This document shows positions 44,098 through 53,410 of a stretch of 64,000 bases of DNA, one piece after another. The position numbers and the translations under genes are program-made. Position 1 is the stretch's first letter. Every line of letters starts with the position of its first letter. The DNA is from Chloroflexota bacterium (GTDB lineage: Bacteria > Chloroflexota > Dehalococcoidia > Lucifugimonadales > UBA3495). The notes below the pieces were generated by a model. It was not told the origin of the DNA. It was given only the letters and a program-made list of their open reading frames with translations, and did no database searches. The stretch lies in NCBI GenBank assembly GCA_028875055.1, contig JAPPGG010000066.1, forward strand, positions 62,001 through 126,000, written 5' to 3'.

Positions 44098-45465
44098 TCA
44101 GCAGCGGAGCAGGCTGGCAAGGTCGGCGATGGGTTCGGGGCGCTCGAGTGAGTCGAGGCGTGTGAGTACGTCCGCGGCCGTGGGTTCGGAGAGGCGGAGG
44201 GAGGCGCAGTCGCGGAATTTAGCGCGGATGTCGTCCATGGTCACACCGCGGAGGGCGCCGGAACTGGCGCGGCGGGCCTGCTGCCGGAGGACTGTGCCGT
44301 CCTTCAGATACACACCGACCTCGTTGCAACCCTCGGTCCAGCTTGGCTTGCCCTCGTTGCCGGGGAAGCGGCGCATATCTATGCGGGGGATGAGGGACTG
44401 GGCGGCGGGGCGGAGGACCTGGTTGTCGTCGAAGGAGTCCAGGCCCACGCGGCGGTCGAGGAGGGCGGCGGCGAGGCAGTACTGCATGCTGAACTTGCCT
44501 TCCAGGGACGACAGCGGGCGGGAGTGAATGAGAGAGCGGGGAGGGTCGAAGTCCACCATCACCTCGATTCTCTCCACGGCATCGGGGTCAATGGAGCCCT
44601 GGGAGAGGAGGTCGAAGGTGGCGTCGAGGGCGAGGTGGGCACTGCCACAGCAAGGATACTTCTTTACCTCGATACCCGACTCCACCAGGTAGCACTTGTT
44701 CTCCAGGTTTCGCATCACCTGTCCGGCGTCGAAGTCGCGGCCGCCGGAGAAGGCTCGGATGAAGCCGAAGCGACCCTCCAGGGCGTCGGGGCTGGCGGTG
44801 AAGCCGTCGCGCACGAGCAGGGCGGAAACCACCCCGGCACGGGCGGCGTCGCCGGCGTGGAAGGGCTTGGTCATGGTGCCAAAGTTCTGACGGAGGCCCG
44901 AAGCCTGGGAGGCGCCCATGGAGATGGCCATAGCGGCCTGGCCCGGGGCCAGACCCATCAGCTTGGTGGCGGCGGCGGCCGCGCCAATGGCGCCAAGGGG
45001 CCCGGTGGGGTGCCAGCCCAGGTCATCGTAGTAGGCCTCGCCCAGGGACTCGCCGACGGCGCAGGCTACCTGGAAGCCGGCCATGTAGCCCAGCAGCATA
45101 TCGCGGCCGGAGGCGCCGGAAGCCTCGGCGGCTGCGAAGGCGGCGGGCAGCAAGACGGCAGTGGGGTGGGTTTTGGTGACCTGGGTGATGTCGTCGTAGT
45201 CGAGGGCGTGGGCCATGGCGCCGTTTACGAGAGCGGCATTGGCGGCGGAAGTCCGGAAACCCCGACCCACCACGGTGGCAACGGGGGCAGAGCTTTCGGC
45301 GGCCACGTAGCGGTGGAGGATGTCGGCCAGCTCTTCGCGGCTGCCGGCGAGCATGCAGGCCAGGCAGTCTATGATGGCCCCCATGGCGGCCTCCACGGCG
45401 TCGGGTGGGAAGTCCTCGATTGCGGCGTTGGCGAGGTATTGGCCGATACTGCTGGTGATATCCAT
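44098..45465 (-). CDS. MmgE/PrpD family protein
   Basis: A 455-residue protein of the 2-methylcitrate-dehydratase / cis-aconitate-decarboxylase family. Seen are the all-helical N-terminal domain with NAALVNGAMAHALDYDDI (catalytic Asp and His region), HPTAVLLPAAFAAAEASGASG, GWHPTGPLGAIGAAAAA, and KYPCCGSAHLALDA in the lid domain. ATG at 45465 has AGGAGG five bases upstream. Members dehydrate or isomerise di- and tricarboxylates. No prpB/prpC partners are here, so a role in another acid pathway is likely. Probably co-transcribed with the upstream S9 peptidase. Confidence 0.92.
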   Translation of the reverse strand: MDITSSIGQYLANAAIEDFPPDAVEAAMGAIIDCLACMLAGSREELADILHRYVAAESSAPVATVVGRGFRTSAANAALVNGAMAHALDYDDITQVTKTHPTAVLLPAAFAAAEASGASGRDMLLGYMAGFQVACAVGESLGEAYYDDLGWHPTGPLGAIGAAAAATKLMGLAPGQAAMAISMGASQASGLRQNFGTMTKPFHAGDAARAGVVSALLVRDGFTASPDALEGRFGFIRAFSGGRDFDAGQVMRNLENKCYLVESGIEVKKYPCCGSAHLALDATFDLLSQGSIDPDAVERIEVMVDFDPPRSLIHSRPLSSLEGKFSMQYCLAAALLDRRVGLDSFDDNQVLRPAAQSLIPRIDMRRFPGNEGKPSWTEGCNEVGVYLKDGTVLRQQARRASSGALRGVTMDDIRAKFRDCASLRLSEPTAADVLTRLDSLERPEPIADLASLLRC

Positions 45466-45519
45466 GGGACCTCCTGATTGTCGTGAGGCGATGATATGCA
45501 GATAAAGGCCGCCGCGCAA

Positions 45520-48012
45520 CTACTCGGTAATGCCCAGGCTGGACAGGATGAAGGCGTATTCCTCGGCGATTTCGTACCAGCGGGCGAACCTGCCCGACCT
45601 GCCGCCATGCCCGGAGCCCATATCGGTCTTGAGAAGGAGCAGGTTGTCGTCGGTTTTGAGGGTCCGGAGCCTGGCGACGTACTTGGCCGGTTCCCAGTAG
45701 GTCACGCGGGTGTCGTTGAGGCCGGCGGTGACCATTATGGGGGGATAGGGACCGGGTTTCAGCTGGTCGTAGGGCGAGTAGGACCGGATGTAGTCGAAGG
45801 CGGCCGGGTCCTGGATGGGATTGCCCCACTCGGGCCACTCCAGCGGGGTGAGGGGCAGGTCTTCGTTGAGCATGGTGTTGAGAACATCGACGAAGGGGAC
45901 CTGGGTTACCATGACGCCCCAGAGTTCGGGGGCCTGATTTACGACAGCCCCCATAAGGGTGCCTCCGGCGCTGCCGCCGGATATGGCGATTCGCCCCTCT
46001 GACCCGTAGCCCTCGCTGACCAGGTGGCGGGCCACGTCCACGAAGTCGTTGAAGGTGTTGACGCGCTGGAAGAGCTTGCCGGCTTCGTACCAGTGAAAAC
46101 CGAGGTCGTCGCCACCGCGGATGTGGGCAATGGCGAAGATGAAGCCCCGGTCGAGGAGGGAGAGCCTGGCGGTGGAAAAGGTGGGAGAAACGGCGCTGCC
46201 GTAGGCGCCGTAGCCGTAGATGTAGAGGGGCGCGGAGCCATCCACCGGCGTGTCCCGGTGGCGGACGATTGAGACGGGGACGAGGACTCCGTCCCTGGCG
46301 AGGGCCAGTTCCCGGTGGGTGACGTACCGGGAACCATCATAGCCGCTGGGGATCTGCTGCACTTCGCGCACCTCCAGGTCCCCCGACTGGATGTGGTAGT
46401 CGTAGGTGGTCCAAGGGGTGACCATGGAAGTGTAAGAGAGGCGCAGGGTGGGATCATCGAATTCGGGGGCGAAGTCTATGTAGGCGGTGTAAGCCTTCTC
46501 GGGAAACCGGATGTGGGCAGATTCGCCGGCCCGGTTGATGATGCGGACCTGGTCGAGGCCGTCAATGCGCTCCTCCACGGCGATGACATCTTCCGTCAGG
46601 CTGAAGTGGTTAAGGTAGAGGGAGTCGGAGCCCTGCAAAATGGTTGACCAGGCATCCTGGGTGGGGTTTTGCTCGGGAGCGACGGCCAAGCGGAAGTTGG
46701 GATGATTGTCGTTGGTGAGGATGATGAAACGGTCGCCCTGATGGTCGATGGAGTAGTCGTGGCCGGGGCTGCGGGGAGCAACCAGGATGGGAACGGCGGA
46801 AGGGTCGTCAGCGGGGACAAGGCGCAACTCGGAGGTTACGTGGTCGCCGGCGCCGATGATGACGTACTTGCCGGATGCGGTCCCGGAGACACCCACGAAA
46901 AACCCCGTGTCCGGTTCTTCGAAGATGACTGGGTCTTCCTCAGCAGGCTGTCCCAGGGTGTGGCGGCGGACCTGCCAGGGGCGGCCGCTGTCGTCCGTGG
47001 TGGTGTAGAAGAAGGATGAATCGTCTGTGGCCCAGACGGCGCGACCTCGAATTCCGAGGATGGTGTCGGGCAACAGGTCCCCGGTTTCCAGGTCTTTGAC
47101 CGTCAGGGTGAAGCGCTCGGAGCCGTTGGTGTCGGCGCTGTAGGCCAGCAGGGAGCCGGAGTTACTCACCGTCAGAGAGCCCAGGCGAAAATACTCGAGG
47201 CCCTGGGCCAGCTGGGGTTCATCCAGGAAGACCCGGGCGTTGGCGGTGGGGCCCTCCCTGGCGTCGGGATCGGAAGCAGGCCAGCGGAGCCACTGGCGAT
47301 ACTGGCTGCCTTCCCCATACTGCCACTGGTAGTACCATTCCCCGCGACGGCGAGGGAGGCTGGTGAGCTGGGCCGGCTGGCGTCCCTCAATTTCCCCGAA
47401 GATGGTGTCTATCAGGCCCTGCTGCGGGGCCATGCTGGCCTCGAAATAGGCGTTTTCCGCCTCGAGGTAGGCCAGGACATCCTCATCATCGACCGTGGGG
47501 AAGTCCTGGTCCTGTAGCCAGTGCCAGGGGTCCTCGATTGTGATGCCGTGGTGGGTGAAGCTGTGCGGACGCCGTTCGGCAACGGGAGGCAGTGGCCCAA
47601 CTTCCGCAACTGGGTCAGCGTCAGGGACTGACGTCGCTGGCGGCGGCTCGGGCGTGGCAGCCAATTCCCCAGCGGGCGGCGTGGCTGGCGGAACAGGCGT
47701 AGGAGCATGCTCCGTTGCGATCGGCGCGGGCGCAGGCGTGGGCACGGGGGACGCGGAAGTTGCGGCCAAAGGCTGGGCGGCGCCGGTGGCCGTAGGGACG
47801 GGACTTGCCACGACTACGGGTTCGGAAGTGGACTCACGAGTGGGCGAAGCGGTGGGGAAAACAGCGCCAGAGGTCGGGGTCGGAAATGGTGTGGGGGGCG
47901 GCGGGGGCGGTTCCGCTACGCAGGCGGCGAGGGCGAAGAAGACAATGGCGGTGAGAGCAATGACAAACGGGGAAGATTGAGGAATTGGCAAGCTGGGAGC
48001 CTCCGGATGCAA
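45520..48012 (-). CDS. Prolyl oligopeptidase family (S9A) lipoprotein
   Basis: An 830-residue peptidase. Residues 15-31 are a lipoprotein signal with lipobox LAAC (Cys31); residues 35-135 are a Pro-rich linker (PPPPPPTPFPTP, PVPTATG). The propeller domain follows (about 145-560), then the alpha/beta-hydrolase with Ser in ISGGSAGGTLMG, Asp in TAGLNDTRV and His in GSGHGGRSGRF. These match oligopeptidase B / prolyl endopeptidase. Anchored outside the membrane, it may finish digestion of peptides made by proteases such as those at 13.3-15.7 kb. It starts with TTG at 48012 without a clear ribosome site. Confidence 0.9.
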   Translation of the reverse strand: MHPEAPSLPIPQSSPFVIALTAIVFFALAACVAEPPPPPPTPFPTPTSGAVFPTASPTRESTSEPVVVASPVPTATGAAQPLAATSASPVPTPAPAPIATEHAPTPVPPATPPAGELAATPEPPPATSVPDADPVAEVGPLPPVAERRPHSFTHHGITIEDPWHWLQDQDFPTVDDEDVLAYLEAENAYFEASMAPQQGLIDTIFGEIEGRQPAQLTSLPRRRGEWYYQWQYGEGSQYRQWLRWPASDPDAREGPTANARVFLDEPQLAQGLEYFRLGSLTVSNSGSLLAYSADTNGSERFTLTVKDLETGDLLPDTILGIRGRAVWATDDSSFFYTTTDDSGRPWQVRRHTLGQPAEEDPVIFEEPDTGFFVGVSGTASGKYVIIGAGDHVTSELRLVPADDPSAVPILVAPRSPGHDYSIDHQGDRFIILTNDNHPNFRLAVAPEQNPTQDAWSTILQGSDSLYLNHFSLTEDVIAVEERIDGLDQVRIINRAGESAHIRFPEKAYTAYIDFAPEFDDPTLRLSYTSMVTPWTTYDYHIQSGDLEVREVQQIPSGYDGSRYVTHRELALARDGVLVPVSIVRHRDTPVDGSAPLYIYGYGAYGSAVSPTFSTARLSLLDRGFIFAIAHIRGGDDLGFHWYEAGKLFQRVNTFNDFVDVARHLVSEGYGSEGRIAISGGSAGGTLMGAVVNQAPELWGVMVTQVPFVDVLNTMLNEDLPLTPLEWPEWGNPIQDPAAFDYIRSYSPYDQLKPGPYPPIMVTAGLNDTRVTYWEPAKYVARLRTLKTDDNLLLLKTDMGSGHGGRSGRFARWYEIAEEYAFILSSLGITE

Positions 48013-48097
48013 GGTAAGGGATTTCAGCGGGAGTTGATTGTATAACGATACTCAGTTTCTGGTCGAGGCTTAACAAGGCCAGGACAATCGAGCCCTA

Positions 48098-48240
48098 ACT
48101 GACAGTCACCCTGAACCCTTCTGCCTGGCTCAGGGGAAACGCCGCCGAAGTATCTAAACTCCAACATACAAGCGTGCTATCGGCCCCGAAACCGGGCTGA
48201 GGACAAGGTCTTCAGGCCTCTCGGCAAGTCCAGGTTGAAG
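48098..48240 (+). repeat. Dispersed repeat R4, copy 1
   Basis: Shares TGGCTCAG-GGAAAC, CCG-CGAAG, AGCGTGC, GGGCTGAGGACAAGG-CTTCAGGC and TCGGCA blocks, in the same order and orientation, with 54475-54615. Confidence 0.7.
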
Positions 48241-48314
48241 TGGTCTGTGGGGCCAACCCTGGCGAATTTTGAGCGGACATCTAAACGCGAGGGCCCGCAA
48301 GGAAAGAACGCTGA

Positions 48315-48343
48315 TTGACAGGGTGTTAAGGCGTGGGGATAAT
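48315..48343 (+). promoter_or_regulatory. Promoter of the FAD oxidoreductase gene
   Basis: -35 TTGACA (48315-48320), 17-bp spacer, -10 GATAAT (48338-48343); predicted start near 48350, leader about 23 nt. Confidence 0.75.
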
Positions 48344-48372
48344 CGGCGAAACTTCCAGGGGAGGGCAGGGCA

Positions 48373-49566
48373 ATGGCTGAGACCGCTGACGTAGTTGTAG
48401 TCGGGGCAGGGGTGGTTGGCTGCTCGGTGGCCTATTACCTGGCCCGGGAAGGCATAAAGGTCGCGCTGCTGGAAGGAGAAGCAATTGGGAGCGGCGCATC
48501 GGCGCACGCCACCGGGTCCCTCAGCCTATTGGGCGCCGAGTTCTCGCCCGGGCCATCTTTTGAGATGGCGAGGGCTTCCTACGACGAATTCCCCGGGCTG
48601 GTGGCCGAACTGGAGGAGGCTACCGGTATGGACCTGCTCTACCAGCGGAGGCCGTCGCTGAGGCTGGCCATGGACGAGGAGGAGGCCGAGCTGATACGGG
48701 GGATGATGAAGTGGCAGCAACCCCTGGTGAGCATGCGCTGGATTGACGCAGCAGAGGTGCATACCATTGAACCGCGCCTGGCTGCTTCGCTGGCGGGGGC
48801 GGCCTACGAGGAGGAGTCGGCGCAACTGGACAGCTACCGCCTTAACCTGGCGCTGGGACGGGGCGCTGAACTGAAGGGCGCAAGGATAATCCAGCGGCAG
48901 GTTACGGGTCTGGTCAGCAGGGACGCGACGGTTGCGGGGGTCAGGACTGCCACGGGCGACATCCATTGCGACACGGTGGTGGTAGCCGCCGGGACCTGGA
49001 GCCGGGCCTTCACCCCCTGGCTGGAGTTTCCCGTTCCGGTACGGCCGATGAAGGGGGAGCGTCTGCTGCTCAACTATCCGGGGGAACCGCTGCCCGTGCT
49101 GATCAGCTCTCCCAAGCGGGGGCACATGATCAGCCGGCTGGACGGCCTGACCAGCGTGGGAAGCACGGGAGGACGGGACTACGATGAGAGGGAGCTGTTT
49201 GCGGGAGAGGAGTTCGACCGGCAGCCCACGGAATCGGCGCGGCTGGAACTGCTGCAGAGGGCGATGGATGTCCTGCCAGACCTGGAACGGGCGGAACTGG
49301 TGCAACAACTGGCCGGCTCGCGCCCCCTGAGTCCGGACAGCAAGCCAATAATCGGTCCGGTACCGGGATGGACGGGAGCATTGCTGGCGACGGGGCATAC
49401 TACCAAGGGCATACACCTGGGTCCGATAACGGGAAAGATAGTGCTGGACTATGTAAAAGACGGCGGCACGACAGCGGTTTCGGACATGAGCGAGTTTCTG
49501 CCGGACCGTTTTGCGGGGTTTACTGACGCGGACTTTATGCCGGGGGCGCGGGCGGCAGAGGAATAG
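48373..49566 (+). CDS. DAO-family FAD-dependent oxidoreductase
   Basis: A 397-residue glycine-oxidase / sarcosine-oxidase-like flavoenzyme. N-terminal dinucleotide motif VVVVGAGVVGCSVAYYLAREG with the second strand ending VALLEGE, then GSGASAHATGSL; middle TVVVAAGTWS; and C-terminal SPDSKPIIGPVP...LLATGHTTKGIHLGP. It oxidises an amine or amino acid. GAGGGCAGGGCA precedes the ATG. No soxBDG partners, so it is probably a monomeric oxidase or dehydrogenase. Confidence 0.92.
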   Translation: MAETADVVVVGAGVVGCSVAYYLAREGIKVALLEGEAIGSGASAHATGSLSLLGAEFSPGPSFEMARASYDEFPGLVAELEEATGMDLLYQRRPSLRLAMDEEEAELIRGMMKWQQPLVSMRWIDAAEVHTIEPRLAASLAGAAYEEESAQLDSYRLNLALGRGAELKGARIIQRQVTGLVSRDATVAGVRTATGDIHCDTVVVAAGTWSRAFTPWLEFPVPVRPMKGERLLLNYPGEPLPVLISSPKRGHMISRLDGLTSVGSTGGRDYDERELFAGEEFDRQPTESARLELLQRAMDVLPDLERAELVQQLAGSRPLSPDSKPIIGPVPGWTGALLATGHTTKGIHLGPITGKIVLDYVKDGGTTAVSDMSEFLPDRFAGFTDADFMPGARAAEE

Positions 49567-50426
49567 AGGGGTTCTGGCGGCGGGCGGTTCAGGGTCGCGG
49601 GCGACCGTTTCCTGCCTCTTGACGGAGGTGGGGCATGGGGGGGTTACACCTTGCCAATAGCAAGGCCAAGGGTATAGGGCCAATTCGCGCATGATAGACC
49701 AACACCTTGAAGAAAATTTCAGGGGAGGATTGCCTGCCATGGGACGGCGCGCGGGGCTGGAAAAATGAGAGTCGCCGGTCGGTCCCTGGAAGGATGGGAC
49801 AAGTAAAGGTCGGAGAAGGGCGCACCGGGGTTGACCGGGCGCCAGTGACAAAGAAGCCGGTGGATGAGGATTGTCACGACAGGGAAGGAAAACCGCTGCT
49901 GGACCGACCGCTTTGAATTGATGGGGAGAAACAGTGTAACGCCGCCCCCCAGAGAACGGCGGGCCATGAGTCTTTTGCAGGTTCCCGCCGGCGCTCTCCG
50001 GTATGACGCGGGGCTGGCTGACACGGAAATCCTGCCAACTCTGGACCCTTACAAGGTGATTGTTCAGAGTTGATTAGTCACAGTTGCCCGGAAGACGCTA
50101 TACCGGCGCGGGCTGGAATCCGGCAGGGCCTACGGTACATGCAGCTCAAACGTGGCTAGGATTCCTGGCTACCGGCTGTCTGGGGTATGGCGGAGAGTCC
50201 CCACCCCTTCACTTCCAAGTGGTTGAACCCTAGCCCTCCCCCATGAAGGGGGGATATTGATGCGTAAACAGTCCGTTTCAGGTGGTAACGCACCGGCGGA
50301 CCGGTCGAAATGCAGTCAGGGCGGGTTTGAGACCCGCCCCTGCCTGCTGTGTACCACCTGAATGACAGCGCCACCTGTTGATGCTGTTTCCGGAAAGGGC
50401 GGCGGTTTGAAGTGGGGCCGGCGATG
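49567..50426. other. Gene-free stretch with repeat R3
   Basis: About 860 bases between convergent genes. Short frames with ribosome-like sites (ATG at 49739, 49765) stop after 9-13 codons. A 69-codon frame at 49864-50073 has no family features. R3 copy 2 is at 50309-50374. Confidence 0.5.
50309..50374 (+). repeat. Dispersed repeat R3, copy 2
   Basis: Core GGGCGGGTTTGAGACCCGCC with CTGCCTG and ACCACCTGAATGACAGCG; matches 42556-42625. The core is a perfect-stem hairpin. Confidence 0.65.
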
Positions 50427-52715
50427 TCAGACCGCCAGGCCCTCAGCTCGTTTCAGTTCCTGGAGTTCGTCGCCGATGTAGGCGACGTCGTTGCCTTCTC
50501 CCCGCAGGGCCGCGAGGACGCGCTCTCCGGACAGGGGCAGTTCCCGGATTCTGACCCCCACAGCATCGTAGATAGCGTTGGCGATGGCGGCGGGGGGGCC
50601 GAAACCGGGAGGCTCGGCAACCGCCCGGGCGCCAAAGGGGCCATCCTCGGAGGGAACGCGGACCAACAGGGTCTCCAGTTCCGGGAGGTCCAGGGCTAGT
50701 GGCATAAGATAGGAGGCGAAGGAGGGGTTGCGCACGGCGCCGGTCTCCGGGTCGAACTGCATGTCTTCGGTTAGAGCGCGGCCGATGCCCTGGACGGCGC
50801 CGCCTTCCAGCTGGCCCTCCACGGCCATGGGATTGATGGCCACTCCCACATCCTGGCACTGGACGTAGCGGGTAAGTTTGACCTGCCCGGTATCCCGGTC
50901 AACCTGGACCTCGGCGGCCTGGGCGCTGAAGACCGGGGCGTAGGGCAGGGTGGACAACGAGGCATTACCAACAATGGGACCCGAACGGGAGGTGACGCTC
51001 ATGGCGGCCAGCTGCCCGAGGGTAAGGGACTGGGGCGGATTGTCCTGGACGTACACGCTGCCGTCGGCACAGGCCAGGGCGTCCTGGGGAACGCCAAGAC
51101 GGTCGGCAGCCAGGGCCAGCAGCTTGTTGCGGGCGTCTTCTGCGGCCAGTTCCACGGCCTTGCCCTGGCTGTAAACGATACGGCTGCCGCCGCTGGGCCC
51201 GGTGAAGGGCGCGAGGTCGGTGTCGCGCCTGGCAACTATGACCTGGTCCATGGCGATGCCGAGGGACTCGGCGGCGATGGAGGCCAGGGAAGTGTCGCTG
51301 CCGGAAATGTCCACAGAGCCGGTCAGGAGGCTGACGGTGCCGTCCTCATTAACGCTGATAGAAGCGGTGGAGGGTCCGGTGCCGCTGCGCCACTCGCAGA
51401 GAGCGATTCCGACCCCGTGTCCCTCGGGGAGTTCCCTGGGCAAGCCCAAACGTTCCTTGACGGCCGCCAGGCACTCGAACAGACCGTTGCGGGGCACCCG
51501 GGAGCCATTAACGGCGGTGTCGCCCTCCTTGATGGCGTTCTTCAGCCGAAAGTCCAGGGGATCCATCCCCAGGTTGTGGGCAATCATGTCCATGTGGGAC
51601 TCGACGGCGAAGGTCATGTCGGCGACGCCGGAGGCGCGGTAGGAACCCACGTAAACCTTGTTGGTGTAGGCGGCGTAGGAGCGCAGCCGGAAATTGGGAA
51701 TGTCATAGGCCCCCAGGCCGTGACCAATGCCCGAGTTGGGGCCGGCGCCCAGGTAGGCGCCAACATCAAAGATGGTGTAGGCCTCGCGGGAGACAATGGT
51801 CCCGTCTTTATTGACGCCAGTCTTGAGATAGTTGGTAACGGGATGGCGGGGGCCGTTCTGGGTGAAGACCTCTTCGCGGTTGTTGATGAGCTTGACGGGG
51901 CTGCCGGTTTTCATGGAAAGGAGGGAGGGGAAGGCCTCGAAGGCCAAGCGTAACTTGGCGCCGAAGCCGCCGCCCAGTTCCATGGGGATGACCTTGATGT
52001 TGGAAAGGGGCATGTCGAGGACGGAGGCCAGCTGGGCCCGGACCTGGTAGGGGCCCTGGGTTGAAGCCCAGACGGTCAGGCGGCCGTTGGCTTCCACATT
52101 GGCAACGCAGGCCATGGGTTCCAGGAAGCCCTGGTTAATACCCTGGGAGCGAAAGGTATCTTCGAAGACGTGGTCGGCATCCTGGAAAGCCTGTTCCACG
52201 TCGCCCCGGTCGGCGTCGAGGAGGGTACAGATGTTGCCCCCCTCGATGGTGAACCCGTAACCCTCATAGCTTTCCAGGTCGGGGTGCACCGAGGGAGAGC
52301 CGGCCCGCAAAGCGGTCAGGGGGTCCACCACAGGCTCGAGGTCCTCGTACTGGACGTCGATGAGGGCAAGGGCTTCCTCGGCGGTAATTTCGTCCTCGGC
52401 AGCCACGGCGGCCACCGGTTCTCCGATGTAGTAAACCTTGTCCCGGGCCATGATGTAGCGGTCCTTCAGGGCGCCGGAGCCGAAACGAATTTCAGGGAAA
52501 TCGACGCCGGTGATGACCGCCCTTACGCCGGGCAGGGCCTGGGCCCGGGAGGTATCGATGCTGACGATCCGGGCGTGGCTCCGGGAGCTGCCCAGAGTCT
52601 TGCACATCAGCATGCCCGGGAGGTAAACGTCGCCGGCGTAGGTGGCCCGGCCGGTAACCTTCTCCCAGGCATCAACGCGAGGATTGTTCTGTTCGAGGAC
52701 CTTGAAGGTTGCCAT
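50427..52715 (-). CDS. Molybdenum hydroxylase large subunit (xanthine dehydrogenase / CoxL family)
   Basis: A 762-residue Mo-cofactor subunit hydroxylating a heterocycle, aldehyde or similar. Seen: KVTGRATYAGDV start, ELGGGFGAKLR cofactor loop, and the catalytic Glu in AVAEPPGFGPPAA near the C-terminus. The active-site loop reads SYRASGVADMTFAVES: it is not the VAYRCSFR of CO dehydrogenase and also departs from the usual YRGxGxPE, so the substrate is uncertain. AAGGAG is 8 nt upstream of the ATG. It ends the three-gene set medium-small-large on this strand. MoeA at 22.6 kb supplies cofactor. Confidence 0.93.
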   Translation of the reverse strand: MATFKVLEQNNPRVDAWEKVTGRATYAGDVYLPGMLMCKTLGSSRSHARIVSIDTSRAQALPGVRAVITGVDFPEIRFGSGALKDRYIMARDKVYYIGEPVAAVAAEDEITAEEALALIDVQYEDLEPVVDPLTALRAGSPSVHPDLESYEGYGFTIEGGNICTLLDADRGDVEQAFQDADHVFEDTFRSQGINQGFLEPMACVANVEANGRLTVWASTQGPYQVRAQLASVLDMPLSNIKVIPMELGGGFGAKLRLAFEAFPSLLSMKTGSPVKLINNREEVFTQNGPRHPVTNYLKTGVNKDGTIVSREAYTIFDVGAYLGAGPNSGIGHGLGAYDIPNFRLRSYAAYTNKVYVGSYRASGVADMTFAVESHMDMIAHNLGMDPLDFRLKNAIKEGDTAVNGSRVPRNGLFECLAAVKERLGLPRELPEGHGVGIALCEWRSGTGPSTASISVNEDGTVSLLTGSVDISGSDTSLASIAAESLGIAMDQVIVARRDTDLAPFTGPSGGSRIVYSQGKAVELAAEDARNKLLALAADRLGVPQDALACADGSVYVQDNPPQSLTLGQLAAMSVTSRSGPIVGNASLSTLPYAPVFSAQAAEVQVDRDTGQVKLTRYVQCQDVGVAINPMAVEGQLEGGAVQGIGRALTEDMQFDPETGAVRNPSFASYLMPLALDLPELETLLVRVPSEDGPFGARAVAEPPGFGPPAAIANAIYDAVGVRIRELPLSGERVLAALRGEGNDVAYIGDELQELKRAEGLAV

Positions 52716-52853
52716 TTTTCAAACTCCTTCAGATCTGTTGTTGAGGCGGCGATCGCGGAGACTTGGCGCCGGCCCGTTATTGGCCCCGGCGGTTCCCGCC
52801 GGAAGGGGGACGACGGTTTAGTTCCGACCAATCAATGCATTCCCGCTGTCCCG

Positions 52854-53333
52854 CTAACATTGGGAGGCCATCCGGTCCGCCGCCAGGAGAATGGCCTCAA
52901 CCACCTTGGTGTAGCCGGTGCAGCGGCAAAGGTTGCCGCCGATGGCGAACTTGACCTCTTCCGCCGAGGGCCGGGGGTTATCCTGGAGCAGGCCGACGGC
53001 GGCCATTATCAGGCCGGGGGTGCAGTAGCCGCACTGCAGACCGCCCCGTTCGATGAAGGCCTGCTGGACGGGGTGAAGCGCATCGGGGGTAGCCAGGCCT
53101 TCGACCGTGGTGACGTCGGAGCCCTGGGCGCTCATGGCCAGTACCAGGCAGGAGGTGACGGGTTTCCCGTCGAGAATGACAGTGCAGGCGCCACAGTCGC
53201 CTTCGTCACACCCCTTCTTGGTGCCCGTCAAGCGCAACTCATCGCGCAGAGTATCCAGCAGGGAATAATAGGGGGCCACGAAGATCTGCCGCTCGTGGCC
53301 GTTTACCGTGATGGCCAGTGGTTGCTTGTTCAC
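52854..53333 (-). CDS. Molybdenum hydroxylase [2Fe-2S] small subunit
   Basis: A 159-residue electron-transfer subunit with two [2Fe-2S] clusters: plant-type ferredoxin ligands C42, C47, C50 and C62 (GCDEGDCGAC) and the second cluster C101, C104, C136 and C138 (CGYCTPG, CRCTGY). Starts at GTG 53333 with GGAGG 7 nt upstream. Passes electrons from the Mo subunit to FAD. Confidence 0.95.
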   Translation of the reverse strand: MNKQPLAITVNGHERQIFVAPYYSLLDTLRDELRLTGTKKGCDEGDCGACTVILDGKPVTSCLVLAMSAQGSDVTTVEGLATPDALHPVQQAFIERGGLQCGYCTPGLIMAAVGLLQDNPRPSAEEVKFAIGGNLCRCTGYTKVVEAILLAADRMASQC

Positions 53334-53410
53334 CTGGGCACCTCCGGGAGGTTGGTGTGCGCCGCCGGGGAACGGGAATGGTCCACCTGGAATGCTGCGG
53401 CTTGCGCCGT

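Noticed and set aside
44524-45477. Plus-strand open frame of 317 codons rich in Gly, Val and His
   Set aside because: Shadow of the MmgE/PrpD gene.
48526-49851. Minus-strand open frame of 441 codons
   Set aside because: Antisense to the DAO flavoenzyme; Arg/Pro/His-rich composition typical of GC-driven shadow frames.
49864-50073. 69-codon plus-strand frame in a gene-free region
   Set aside because: No ribosome site, no recognisable motif and unlike coding composition; the two better ribosome sites nearby lead to frames of 9-13 codons.
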